64,000 nt of DNA from Colletotrichum lupini (taxonomy: Eukaryota; Ascomycota; Sordariomycetes; Glomerellales; Glomerellaceae). This document shows positions 1-13,882 of this stretch, in pieces; position 1 is the first letter of the stretch, and each line of letters begins with the position of its first letter. Location of the stretch: NCBI RefSeq assembly GCF_023278565.1, contig NC_064675.1:4526001-4590000 (forward strand), given 5' to 3'. The notes beneath the pieces were generated by a model. The model saw nothing but the letters and a program-made list of their open reading frames with translations. It ran no database searches and was not told where the DNA came from. Position numbers and translations under genes: made by a program.

Positions 1-3000
1 CGCCTAAGAGAAGAAGATACATTCCTGGAGGCGCTGGTGGTGGAGGCCGTTTCATCGATGATGATGGAACTGAGACGCCCATCGCAGCAGTGCGTAGACC
101 ACCAAGGGAGCCGCGCAGCGTGTCGGCGATAGTCCCAAGACGAGAACGAAGCGCAAGATTACGAACCGCCGCGGATCGAGAAGACATGGAATTCAGTTCG
201 GCCGCGGCTGTCGCAGCGGCCGTTGCAGAAAACGAAGGATACAAGCCCAGAGAGGAACGGGGCTGGGAGGAATTCCACCCTAAGCTCGATATCGATGCCA
301 CCTTCATGATGTTCCGCTCTGAAGAAGTCGATGGAATTCCTCTCCCTGTCGCCAAATCGCCTCCGAGGACACCAGCAGGAGTACGGCCATCCACCCCGAT
401 GAATGGATCCAATACACCCTTGAGAGAAATGAACCCGGCTTCGACGGGCAATACACCGGCGCCCACCACAAATTCCTACTTCAGCCTTCCCGTCGCTGGA
501 AGTGAAACGCCACAGAAGCGTCGCACGAGGCCACCCCGTGAATCTGTCTCCTTCCTCGGTCGAGATCTGGCTCCAGCAGCGACACCAAGACTACCCCAAG
601 TCCTACCTATTCGGAATCAAACCCCCAAGGAGCGTCTGGACCTCAAGGCACCTTCTTATCGCAGATCTGACCAGGTTGAGCAATTCGAGAGCAAGAGCTT
701 TGGTCAAGCGCGATACGTAGACAAGTCGATGATGAATGTAGGATATCAGGAGACTGATCGTTACATGCGCTCCGAGGGCAGACTTATTAAAGCGGCGGAG
801 CCAAATTTGGAGGACGACCTCGAACAATCAGCGGCCAAAGTAGATGGCGAAGCGCAACCAATATCTGGAACGAATGTTGGACGTGTCGAGTACGACATGG
901 ACGAGCAGGATGATAAGTGGTTAGAGGTTTACAACAGGGAACAAAGGAAGGGCAACGAACTGGAACCAATCACCCGCGAAGTATTTGAGATTGCCATTAC
1001 GAAAATCGAAAAAGAGTGGCATGCGTTGGAAAAGCGGATACCAAAGCCCAATCCTAAACCGCCTCAGACCCATCGGCCGCGGTCTAGTTCGGCCGCGGCT
1101 GTCAATGGCGAACCACAAGTTGGGGAGGAGCAAGACAGCAAATGCGCGATTTGCGATGACGGCGACTGCGAAAACACCAATGCCATTGTCTTCTGTGACG
1201 GATGCGACCTCGCAGTCCACCAGGAGTGTTATGGTGTGCCCTTCATTCCAGAAGGCCAGTGGCTTTGCAGGAAGTGTCAGCTCATCGGTCGAGGCGTACC
1301 GGTAAGATTTCATCCCGCGCCCTTTCACTTTCTTGACATCATTACTAAAACGCTCCACAGACTTGCATCTTCTGCCCCAACACAGACGGCGCTTTCAAGC
1401 AGACCAATTCATCCAAGTGGGCGCACCTTCTCTGCGCAATGTGGATTCCTGAGGTGTCCCTTGGGAATGCCACTTTCATGGAGCCTGTCATGGATGTGGA
1501 GAAAGTACCCAAGACGCGCTGGAAGTTGAATTGCTATATCTGCAATCAGAAGATGGGTGCCTGCATACAGTGCAGTAACAAATCTTGCTACCAAGCGTTC
1601 CACGTAACGTGCGCACGACGGTCGCGCCTCTTCCTCAAAATGAAGAACAGTCACGGGGCGCTTGCAGTTCTTGATAACAGCATGATACTGAAGGCTTTCT
1701 GCGACAAACACTGTCCTCCCGACTACTCCAAAGACAATGGCGTCACTCAAGCAGCGCGGGAAGCTAAGAAGTTCTACAAGCGGGCAATGAAGGGACGGAT
1801 CTGGGCAGACAGCCAAGCAACAGCTCATGCGCTGGCTGCAAATCACCGTAATGCCTTAACAGAGCACCCACCCGACGAAAGTCAAATGACGGGAGCCAAA
1901 TTTGCGTCCTATGTTGGCGGAGACAAAAAGAAGGGGCAACCCGGAAAGCAGATTTGGAAGCTACCTTCAGGCGCGCCCATCATTCCCCAAGCTGTCTTTG
2001 AGATTGTGGAACAGGCGCTTTCTCGGTTCCCGTTCCGCAAGCGCAAGGATTTCGTCAGCGAAGCATGTCGCTACTGGACGCTCAAGCGCGAGGCCCGCCG
2101 TGGTGCGGCGCTTCTCAAGCGACTGCAGTTACAGATGGAGACCTTCTCATCGATGGAGCTTACAAGGCGGAACTTTGCGCAAATGGGTCCATCTGGGAAA
2201 GCCCGTCTTTCACGGCGTGTCGAATTCGCCGAGGCGTTGCTCAAGGACCTCTGGGAACTGAAGCTTCTCTCTGAAAGCGTCGTCCAGAGAGAGCAAGAAA
2301 AGCTCGACGCTGCAGAGCTTGAGCAAGAGTTCGTGGACACTTGCTATTTCCCAATCGCGAAGCTGCTGGGACCGGTCGTTGAAAAGGCGATATTGTAAGT
2401 GATATCATCCACTTTGTCGAATCAACCTGCTAACCGGACTTAAAGCCTCGACAAAAACATTTTTAAGGAAGGCCTCTTGGAGCTCCAGGAGAAACTGGAG
2501 TGCCGATTCTATACCAACACCCTCGTCTTCACCCATGACTTGTGTGAAGTAATTCATGTCGGCATCAATACAGAGCCTACGCACCTCGAAAATCCGTCCC
2601 AGGGCGGCACTCTCTCGCCTGTAAAGCAGAACTTCCACGACCCGAGGCAGAGGAAGACGCTCGGCAAACGAATACTGAAGGCTGTCCAGCCACAACTTGA
2701 AACGGCCCTCAAAACAGAAGCCGAAATCACTCACAAGCCGTATGAGACTCTGGCTAAGGAGTTTGAGGGTATGCTAGAAGCCAGCATCGAATTCCGTCAG
2801 CCATCCATCACCGTCTCCCGCACAGAAGAGAGCACCGAACCCAGCCAGGATACTATCATGGTGGATGCTGCTACCGAGCAGATCACTGTTGCAAACGACG
2901 AGAGCGTCAAGGGTGCAGGCGCCACAGCCGATGCTGCAGCAGACGAGATGGACATCGATGCCGAAGGAGAAGAAGATGACGGCAATATTGAAGTCAACAC

Positions 3001-3523
3001 TTCGACTTTGGACAAGCCAAGCGACGTCCACTCATCGAATTCGTCGGTGGCGGGGCATGAGGGCAACGGTAAGGCTGCTGTCAAGATTGAAGGGTCAGTG
3101 GCTCCGACCGTTCAGCCCACAGATACGCCGCCTGAGGCGGGCTATGTGCCTGCCAGTAGACCAACGCAACCGGCCCCTCCAACGCCACCGCAGTCCAACG
3201 GCAGCCTGGGCAACGAGTCCACAGATCCATTGTCTGAGGGCGGCGTACCCTGGTACTTTTCCGACTTCAAACCCAAGGGAACAACCATTGTCGAGGAGAC
3301 GTGGACCGGTCGCGAGGCGCTCCGCAGTCTTAGCGAGGACCTCACCGACATGGATGAGCAGGAGCTCGAAGGCCTGGCCTTTGATGTAGAGGACAGTACT
3401 ATCACTGCATCGTCAACCGTCAATGACGAAGTGGCGGACACGATTGTCAGCAAGGCCAAGTCCAACAACAACAATAAGGTCCGCAAGCGCACGAGTGCCC
3501 GAGCATCTGCTAGAAGGAGATAG
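1..3523 (+). CDS. NTO1: Nto1/BRPF-type PHD-finger scaffold of the NuA3 histone acetyltransferase (5' partial)
   Basis: The reading frame is open at the left edge, so the start lies outside the window. Exons are <1-1301, 1361-2394 and 2446-3523; the introns are 59 and 51 bp with good GTAAG donors, and the second has a CTAAC branch site. At least 1,136 residues are visible. In order: an EPL1-like segment (about 290-340), a PHD finger with CxxC pairs (about 380-430), and directly after it an extended PHD starting at exon 2 (TCIFC, about 434-558). A BRPF-like helical segment (about 635-775) and a bromodomain-like segment (about 760-850) follow, then an acidic low-complexity tail with a basic C-terminus. 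The PHD-zinc knuckle-PHD order is the hallmark of BRPF/Nto1 scaffolds, which hold a MYST acetyltransferase and read histone H3 in the nucleus. The bromodomain-like part looks degenerate. A Jade-type relative is less likely because of the segment after the ePHD. Confidence 0.9.
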
Positions 3524-6500
3524 TTGTGCTCTTCGCCCCCTGTCTGTCTCAACGACAACCCTCTCTCTTCATGGAGAGTCGCAACGCCCCTTTGTTATGA
3601 ATTTTGTGTTTTTAACGAAATTGTATTTGTACAAGAGAAGACCCCGACGACATGTCCCAATTGTTTCTCCCCCTTGCTTGCTTTTCATTTTCCCGGCAAC
3701 TACATCTCGCGTCACGATTCCCCCAGCTTTTACACCGTATCCTTTAACTACACCCCGTGCGCCGCGTCTACTATAGCGAGGCCGCGTGCCTATTACTACC
3801 ATCAATACTTTTTCTTCCTGTTTCTTCCTTGAATTTTATTCAGTGGGTTTGATTACTAGGCGTTTAAGAAGTTGGAGGGAATGCCTCCCGCAAACTTTCA
3901 CCAAACATGGCTTTTCTTCAAGGGCGTTTTCGGATCAAGGAAGAGTTTTTACCAGGTTAGCAAGGGGGAGGCTTCACGCACACACAAACACCCCGTTATA
4001 CCGCCCACGCGAGATGGCAGAGGCTTTTCTTCTTAGCTTAGCTAGTATTGAGAGCGACTTCTTATTTTCTTCTCCCTGTTAAAGTCATGAGTATGAAATG
4101 TTCTGAGAGTGAGGAAGGAAGGAAGAGGTGTTGTCGTTGTTTTTGAGTTTTCCTGCCTATTGGTGTTCCCTGCCATCTTTCTTCTAGGATAGAGCGACGG
4201 AGGAAGGTGATTTGAAGTTGAGACCTATCCGAGGCCTTTGTATGTAGTGTGAGCGGTATGTGATGATGGTCGAATAAGAGTTTCTGAGTGTGCAACATGA
4301 AGGTGCGTGCGCGTTTGTTTTGGAGAATACACTACGTGTTCCTTGTATCCTGATGTTTTGAAGTTCTTGGGTAATCTATTCATCTGTGTTGTATCCATGT
4401 ATGAAAATGTGCCGTGATTGGAGTTGATGAAATGTGAGTTGTCTACTGCGCCTTGTGTTTAAGAATACTTTCAAGTGTCTCAAATACTCCGTGTTACGTG
4501 TTCATGTACATGAAGACTGGCATGTGACCACCAGGAGGGTTGACGCCCGTCTCGGAGTATACACCAGGAACTCTGAAATGGCTATAAGCGTGATGTACAA
4601 AGATAAGTATTACTGGGTATTCCGCCTCTAAGGAGAGATGTAGGAACCGACGCAAATTTATCTATCCGCATGTATCACACTTATGTATGGGCTCTGCTAC
4701 CATCATATAAGTTACCGAGAACCCTAGACATCATGTATGGGATGGCGGAGTTCCGCACACAGATAAGCAAATCGGCCACGAGCACCCGGTATCCCTTCAA
4801 CTGTGAGATGCCGTCAACACATCTGTACGTACTTTCCTAAGAGGCAACAACGAATTATATCTATCTGGACCTATTTCCCTTGCATCTGCCAATGAATAGG
4901 TTTGAAATAAAGTAAGAGTTGGAGAAAGACTGGAGATGGATGTACTGACGCCTCCCAGCAGTTGAAGGAATAAGTCGTGAATAATGGTCAGAGAGCCTAC
5001 TGTCTGAAGGTCAGCTTACTACCGAGACGCAACGGAGCCTCACCAGCGGCTATCACGCTTAGCGGACCTCAAAACTTAATGCACAGAAAACCAAGAGCCT
5101 CAAACCACCAGCTGAGAGTATGAAGAATCAACTGCAACTTCAGAGTCATGACAAGGCTGCGCGGAAGTCATACTCCACATGTCTGTCTGCCTAGGCACAC
5201 GTCCTCGAGGGCAGAAGAGAGGGTGGGCACTAGGGATGCGCTGCCACGTCGCTCAGTCTGTGGTGGAGGGGCATTGAATCGGTGAGAAAACGACGACCAC
5301 CACGACCAACCCACCACTGCGAAGAGGCGAGTGTGCCTGATGGGGGGACGTCGCGGGGCAGTCATGTGATGCGTACCCACCCGCCGAAAAGTTGGGGGAT
5401 TGACCAGGAGGAAGATGGACTTGGAAAAAAAGGCCTTCATCTGAAGGGAAAAGCAGAATTGCGTGGCTTGTACCTATTCAGAGAATTGGCTGAAGGGCTT
5501 TTCTCATTGGACGCTGGAAAGCGCAAAGGTCAGCCAGCGAGCGGGGGGAGGGACGTCGGTATGGACGGGGGGCTCCGCCAATTGGATCATACAAAGTACT
5601 TGACTTGATGTAACTGGGCCACTTTTCCCCGATTGCCCCTCCTTCCCCCTCCTCATCGACTGAGAGCGGCGGCCATGGCATCTGTTGGATAGGAGGGGAA
5701 TCCGAACTCAGACGTAGATCCTTCGGTCCTGGCCGAAGGCTGCGAGCGTGTTTGTAGTCGATGGACTCAACTGATTACCCATCCAGCAGACTGCCTAGTA
5801 ATACCAAGGAGGATGTGCTGCACGACATGATCCTGACGCACTCTTCATACACTTACATGCTGTACGGCTTCCGTGGATGCAGGCTGACTGACAGGCAGAC
5901 AGACACATGACTGACGTAGTTGGCATACTTTTGCTGCGGTCCAAGTCTTGTGCCGTTCGTTCCGCAGCTTGCGTCTCCCCATAGTCACTTTCTTGTTGAA
6001 CATTTCGACCCTGACGTGACGTGAGGTCCCGTTTCGTCCACATTTCCAGCATAGAGAGATTGAACGGTATGTGCCGGAATTCCCTCAAGGATCGACTGGG
6101 GAATTTTCAAATGCAACGAGGCTACCCCAATATTCTACTGGTCAGACAGTTTTCGACTTTCGGGTGATATCTCTCCATTGAGTGCCCGTGCCAAATCTTC
6201 GCCTTGACCGCTTCAAGTCTCGGTGGTCAGAACCTAGAGCGCATTGGTGGGTGTAATTAAGAACCGCCGTCAGCCTCTGGTTGGCAACTAAGAGCTGGGC
6301 AAGGCTCTGGATGAGGGAACGAATAGGCATCGAGCCGGTCGAATGAACGGGGTCAGTTAGCCCACCTTAGCAGCTCCACAGCCCGTCTGACGAAGCTGGC
6401 CTTTGATGTAAGTTGAGAAATATCACCATGCTTACGGTTGGATGCTGCCCTTGAAAGTGCTGGTCCCGATTCAAGTCGATTTGTGAGAGTATGATGCCCG

Positions 6501-9500
6501 TGTTCTCAACGGTAGCGGTTGGCTGGGTTGATATCGGCACCTAACTGTGGTCACAGTGGTGTTAGAGCCACATCTCTGTCGATACCGCGATGTGATCGAC
6601 GCTAGATTAATATGTCTTGGTCTGAGTCCCTGGGTTTGTTGCCTCGCGGATTTGATCTTACAAACAAATCGTCAAATGTTCGGGCCGGATGCGAGGCCTG
6701 GGAGAGAGTAAAAAAGAGGGCAACAATGTCTTGCATCGAGCTGGCTTGCATGTCTCTTCAGCTGATCTTCGAAGCGTTGGCGTTTTCCCTCAAATGGCCG
6801 TGCCACGCGGGGAAGCTTTTGAGTAGAGGCTAATCTTGGCATCTGCTGAGTACCGTAGTGAGACGGAGAAGTTTTCGAGGGTTGGGGTATGGGCGGGCGG
6901 TGTCTGAAAGCGACCATGGACCGAGAGCGTCGCTCATCGAACAAGACAAATGCAGGACTCAAGTGTCACTATCTCATATTCTACTGGCATGGAGCAGCGC
7001 CTGCGAACAATTGGATGCTTGAGGATTTCCGACGTACAGATGTTGACTGTCCCTGGACGCGGAAACATGGAGCGTCTGGTCTGCGTACGACTCGCCGTCG
7101 TCTTTAACAGCACTGATAAAGTTCAGGTGCGAGAAACACACGACACGCACACACGATGACTAGTGGTAAGGTTGGTTGTGTCGAGCGCGAGCGGCTTCAG
7201 ATGAATGCGGTGAATGGTGGTATTGGCGAGCGCCTTGACTTGTGTGGCCACCCGGTAGACCGTCTGACATGGCGTTACTCAGGGGCCTATTCGGGGTCGG
7301 ACCCTGATGATCATGGTGTTATGGTTGAGGAGTGACACTCAGTAACCACCAGCTCGTAGGCGGAGACGAGGAAGGGAGATGCCGAGGGAGAGCGGCATGG
7401 ATGGGATTGCTTCCGTTGCGCTGTTGGAGAGGAGGCACAAGCTGGATGATTGGCGGTCCAGAAGGGGTCATCGCTGTCCGTCGTCGGTCTCGTTCAAGCC
7501 TGTCGGCCCAGCGTCCCAGAGGCTGCAACATGTGGAATTTCGAGTGTCATACATAGAGTAGAGTTGATACGGAAGACTGGTGGTTTGTTTAGCCAACGAT
7601 AAACCACTATGTTTGTTACTGTTCTGGCCCAAGATGTCTCGCAACTTAGACTTGTGAATGGATGATGGACGAAAACGGCCATGGCAGACGTCTTTCTGTG
7701 TTGTAAGGTGCCAGTGGACAATGAGCGTCAGGTCTGTGACAGGCTTGGGGGGGAAGGGAAATATCTTACGAAGCAAATGCCAAGTTGTATGAAGGCAGAG
7801 TTTAAGGTAAGAAGGAAGTCAAGCTCAGCGCCCGCGCAAGCCACAGGTGGAAGGAAAGAGACAGTCAAGTGGGAGATAGAATGATCTTCCACTTGACTTA
7901 TCTAGATCCCTACTACTATGATTACTATTTCTTTTCTCTTTGCCCTCTATCTATTCTATGAATAGTACATGAAAACAATAGTAAGAAGAAATAATAGAAA
8001 AGACAAGTACCTTACAGTATGAAAGATAGCAGTGGTAGGGCGGTAGGCGATGGAACTTGCCTACCTCAGTATGTTGGGGCATTGGCCGGCATAAGGTACT
8101 ATTTTGTCCAGTGACGTATGGAAGGCTTCAGGCGGCAGAATGGCATACATACCTTCCTCACAGGGCACCTTCCCGAGGCAAGTAATTCAGAGAGGCTCGC
8201 TAATGGTACCTACCTAGGTAGGGTTGCATAGAATCAGAACAGCGGTACTAATAAACTCCATGCATAGGAAGGAATTCATCATAATGCAATACCAACGACC
8301 TACTGCCTATTACCTAGGTACGTAAGGTTGGGCAGATAATCTCCGTCCGAATGTTTGACTCGCATGGGCTGCACTGTCAGTTTGCAAGCCGGATATCTGG
8401 TTGCAAGGGAGGGAAAGCACTCCCACTCGGGGATTTGGAGAAACATCTCTAGAAGTAAACAAACCAGATGGGGGCACAGGCGGTGACTTTGGCACTAAAC
8501 GCTCGGGATTATCAAGGGGGAGGCTGAGCCGGATGTGATATTCGACGGGACGCCGCCATGATACAAGTTTAGAACAGCCGTATCTCCAGCTCCAGCTCCC
8601 GCGGCGGGTCCCGTCGATTCGATGACTTGGACCATGGTCAAAAGCCAGTCGGTCCGGCGGGTGGGGTTTTTCATCTCTTCATGACCCCCGGTGCGTGACA
8701 CCTTCATCCACCAGTACCACGTCCAAGGCCCCCAGCCCAACGTCCACTCCCACGGCCCACAGGCTTCCGCGCTCATGGAGTGTTACCGCTCCCAACTGAG
8801 GAGCCTCACCTCCCGCAAGCTTTCAGGCTCGATGAGGCCCCTGTGGCTAACCCTTGCCGCTGGGTCGTGGATTTGTTCTCAGTGTTCCACGGGTGGGCAA
8901 TGCCCCAGACTGGCACTTCAGGGACAATGCCATGGCAGATTTGCCATCATGCTTCCTTGGATAGAGTAGGAATCCTCATGGCGCATCTCCCAGTAGCACC
9001 CTCTGGCTTCAACACCTTGATAAAGATAAAAAGTCCTAGCCTGAGATGGTCGCGAGCCACCTACCTAAGCCTGGTAGATAGGAAATGCACATGCCTCATG
9101 TAACATGTCAAAACCAGCCAAATTATGTAGGCCGTACAGATGTAGATGTGTCTGATCCAAGGTGAGGCAGGTACTCCGAAGGCGTGTTGCGGTAGTTGCC
9201 GTGGCCGGCAAGACGGGTAAGGTGAGAGGCAAGCAAGGGAAGACACGAACAAAATCCAAGGGCAGGCACCCCCTGCCGCACCTACCCTACCAGTCAGTAC
9301 CTTACGCATGCCTGGGTCGCGCTTTCCCATTCCTCCCGTCGCCGAGAAAAACGTGCCTGCCACTCCTGCCCAACCTGAAGCTCCCTGACTGGTCGACGGG
9401 CGGGCGACTGGCGTGCTGAGAAACGGACAACGGGAGGCGCTTGCCGATGCAAAGACGCGGTGATGCACCGAAATGTGCCAACCCAACCAGCGACACGCTT

Positions 9501-11091
9501 CAAAACACCACACCTTCACTTTCTCGCTGGTGTGCTTACCTTACCTGTGGAGGGAGGGCATGTCTTCCTTAGTAGGCGGGAGGACGTGGAGCGATGCGCC
9601 TACGTACCTTAGTCGGGGGCGGCATCTACCTAGTTGGCAGGCGCGATGGGAGAGGGAAAGAAAAAAAAAAAAAAGAAACGTAGATACGGATTAGACGGGG
9701 ACTGAGGGGGAAAAAAAAAGTCGAGACCAGTACTACGACCCCAATTTTATCCCGTCCAGATCTCCCTCTCTTGGATTATTTTTTCTCTCTCTTCGTCCTC
9801 CACCTTGCCTTATTCCTGATCACGATCCTCGGCTTCGCTTTTCATTTTCGTATTATGAGGCCGCTTGTCCGTTCTCAAAGCGACATAGTGAAGCAGCGGA
9901 AACGCGAACAGAAGAAGGGAAAACCCAAACCCCCATAAGTAGGCATAACATAATACCTACCCGGTCTCACATTGTTTTCCGTCTTGCATCCTTGATATTC
10001 GCACAAAGTGCAACTTCACCTCAAAGGCAACCTAATTTAATTTTGTCTGTCGCCTCTGGGTTTGGTATCTCTTTCTTGCCCGTCCTGCCTGCCTTTAACG
10101 CTTCGAGAGCCCATAATATCTGCACCACCCACACCCATCAGCGATCACTTAGTGCCCATAGCACTATCCCTCTTTAGCCATCCCCCCTGTAGTACGAGCG
10201 ACCCCCCTCACGCTTTTCTCACCCAGACACAGGCAGAGGAGACCAATCCCTCCACACCTCTCTCTTTTCCTCTCCCATTTTCTGCGCTCCTCCTGCCGAC
10301 TCCTGCCTTTCCGACCGAGCAGCCCGCCGCCGCCCAACACAAAACACGAAAATCCTCCCCTCAAACCCACCCTCACCTCTCCCTCCCCCCAAAGCCTCTT
10401 TTTCCCCCCACGAGGCCACCTCTTGACCCAACGGCGACGATACGTCTATTCAAGACGACAACGCGATCTAGAGATTTCCATCTCTTCAATACAGTCAAAA
10501 CAACGACGATCAATCAAACAGACGAACTCCGCATCGCTGTTTACGGCAAGAGCGGCACCTGCTGAAAAAAAGGCGAAGCTATCAACAGACGGCCCTATCT
10601 CCAGCGGCGAATCCCACCCCATACAGGCGAACTCGATCCCGCACAGGGACGACGAAAATTTTCTCAACGACGACGCGAGACGCTACCACACTTTCTGGTC
10701 TGCGAATAATCCATAACGTCGAACATTTCTGTCGCCGCTTTCTCTTCCTCGGAAAGAAAGGCCTACAAGAGCTGAGATCACTTCGCCGTAAGTCTTTCGC
10801 CCTGTCCCGCTCGCGCTTCCCCTCTCCTGCCTACTCACAACCACGTTGCCCTCAACCTCCCCGCGCCCTTCCCAAACAAAGCGGTCAAATAAGTAGTCTA
10901 CCATCTTGCGGCATACTGACCACGCGTCTTTTCTGAACAGACACGAGAAGTGCATCGTTCCCGTAAACTGGGCATTCTTTGTCTCTGGCCGCTGCAAAGT
11001 TACCCCTCCCCTTCAGTGCTCTTGCTTGCCGCAGTCGCGAACAAATCCATCGGTATCAGCGGGCCATCTTTCTGGCTGGTGAGGATTTAAG
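3524..11091. other. 7.6 kb gap without a supported gene
   Basis: The first few hundred bases are T-rich and probably the 3' UTR of the NTO1 gene. The middle is mixed sequence with only short, scattered frames of biased composition, none resembling a known protein. From about 8.2 to 9.96 kb there are several TACCTACC/GGTAAGG-type motifs, and A14 runs at 9661-9674. From about 9.75 to 10.7 kb the plus strand is strongly C/T-rich, as expected for promoter and leader of the PP1 gene downstream. A non-coding RNA or a fast-evolving small gene cannot be excluded. Confidence 0.6.
10788..10940 (+). other. Candidate 5'-UTR intron of the PP1 gene
   Basis: A GTAAGT donor at 10788 and a TTTTCTGAACAG acceptor ending at 10940 bracket 153 bp in the leader, about 150 bp before the ATG at 11092. 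Leader introns are common in fungal housekeeping genes. This is inferred from splice signals only; there is no transcript evidence. Confidence 0.4.
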
Positions 11092-12309
<1,218 letters not shown>

Positions 12310-13882
12310 AATCAAGAGTTTATACGAACATGCACATCTTTTTAGGTTCGGCCGTCGTTAAATGCCTCCCGTCCATATCGACCGCTCTACTTTTACGTCC
12401 ACCGACGCGGGTCTCTCGCGACCCCTTCACACCGTCCTCCCGCCTTCTCGATCCTCTGAGTCACCATCCGTCCACTCTTCGACTTGTCCGATTCTTCCCG
12501 AGCCCACCCACCGACTACAACCCGCGCAAACTGTTCACGATTACGGCTGTCTGGTAGCAGAAGATAAACACACAAAAACACTGGAATTTGCAATGGCTAT
12601 CACAACGTTTCACGTGCCTCTGTGCGAAGCCCCTCGGTGGACATGAACTCACCCAGGGGTGTAATAATGAGTGATTTGCACGCCAATAACGCGCCAAGAG
12701 CAGCCTCGATTTACTGTTCCATTGTGGGAATACCTGTCCCCTCCCCCAGCCGCCACTGCCACAAAGACTTGTCCAAAAGTCAGTGTGCTGAGGCGCCAAT
12801 TGGCAATATCCACCGTGGTCACGGGGATCATATGAACTTGAACATCCGCTATTGTGCCCTCGAGCTTGCATCGCGGCCGTAGGGGGCCGTGTCTCAGCTC
12901 AATGTCGTGGTGGCACTTGTAAGACTATAATCTACTCGGCATAGACAGAAGCAAGCCCGTCGCGGGGTTGGTATTCTGGTTTCTCAAAGGAGGCATTGCT
13001 CATCGGCCGGGCAACGGGGGGGGTTGGGTGTCGCTTTTCACTTCTTTTTCTGCTTGTACTATTCTCCATTGACTCTGGTCTTTTTTTTTTCCGTCTTTTC
13101 TTGTAACGCTGGAGGAGAAGGGGCGTATGGTCGGCAGAGGTCTGTTGCTGAGACATGTGTTCAGGGGATCGCTGCACAGATCACTGTGTGTACGATCTTG
13201 GAATGATGGGGTCTAACAATCCGGCTCCGAATTGATGGTTTCTGTGAACAGTTCGCTCTAGGCATTCCTGTGGGGTTGACCCGGCGTGGTCAGGTTCACG
13301 TCGAGTTCTGTCGCAAAGGAGGATGCTGCGGCTAGTAATTGCAATGAAAAAAAGCCAACCTTTATACGTTTGATCAACCTGACCGGATTTTCGGATGCGG
13401 AAGTAACGTGCTCATTGTGTATATTGTCTGTGTTTACTGAAGATTGTATGCTCCCGCTGACGGAGAAGAGAGTTCTTGAAATCATGCATTGCATGTTTTG
13501 TGTCATCTAGTTAAACGCTCCATGCCCACGCGTGCCACCCAGATACCGCGTAGACGTTCCCGTCCGTGCCGATCCCCAGGTCCGAATCACTAGTAATCCC
13601 GGTTCGCATTCCAAAGCCCTTGCTTACCGCCCCAAACTTCCCCGGCCACTGGGCAACAGAAATTGAGAGACATGCTGAAATACCTAGGGGTAGCAGTTGA
13701 GGCGAACATTGCGAGCTTGGGATCCCGTGGCCATGGTGCTACCTACGGCTAGCCCCGCGCTCCGGTCCCCCGCGCCAGGCCTAGCAAGGCTGGCTACACC
13801 AGAGTAGAGCAGGGCAGGGCTGAACACATTGGCTTACCAGACCAGATCAGGTGCCGATTGTATCTATAGGGACCCGGGTTTC
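12310..13882. other. Gap between the convergent PP1 and Rdx genes
   Basis: It probably holds the two 3' UTRs, because the flanking genes converge. It contains a T10 run near 13081 and no frame I can support. Part may be plain spacer. Confidence 0.6.
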
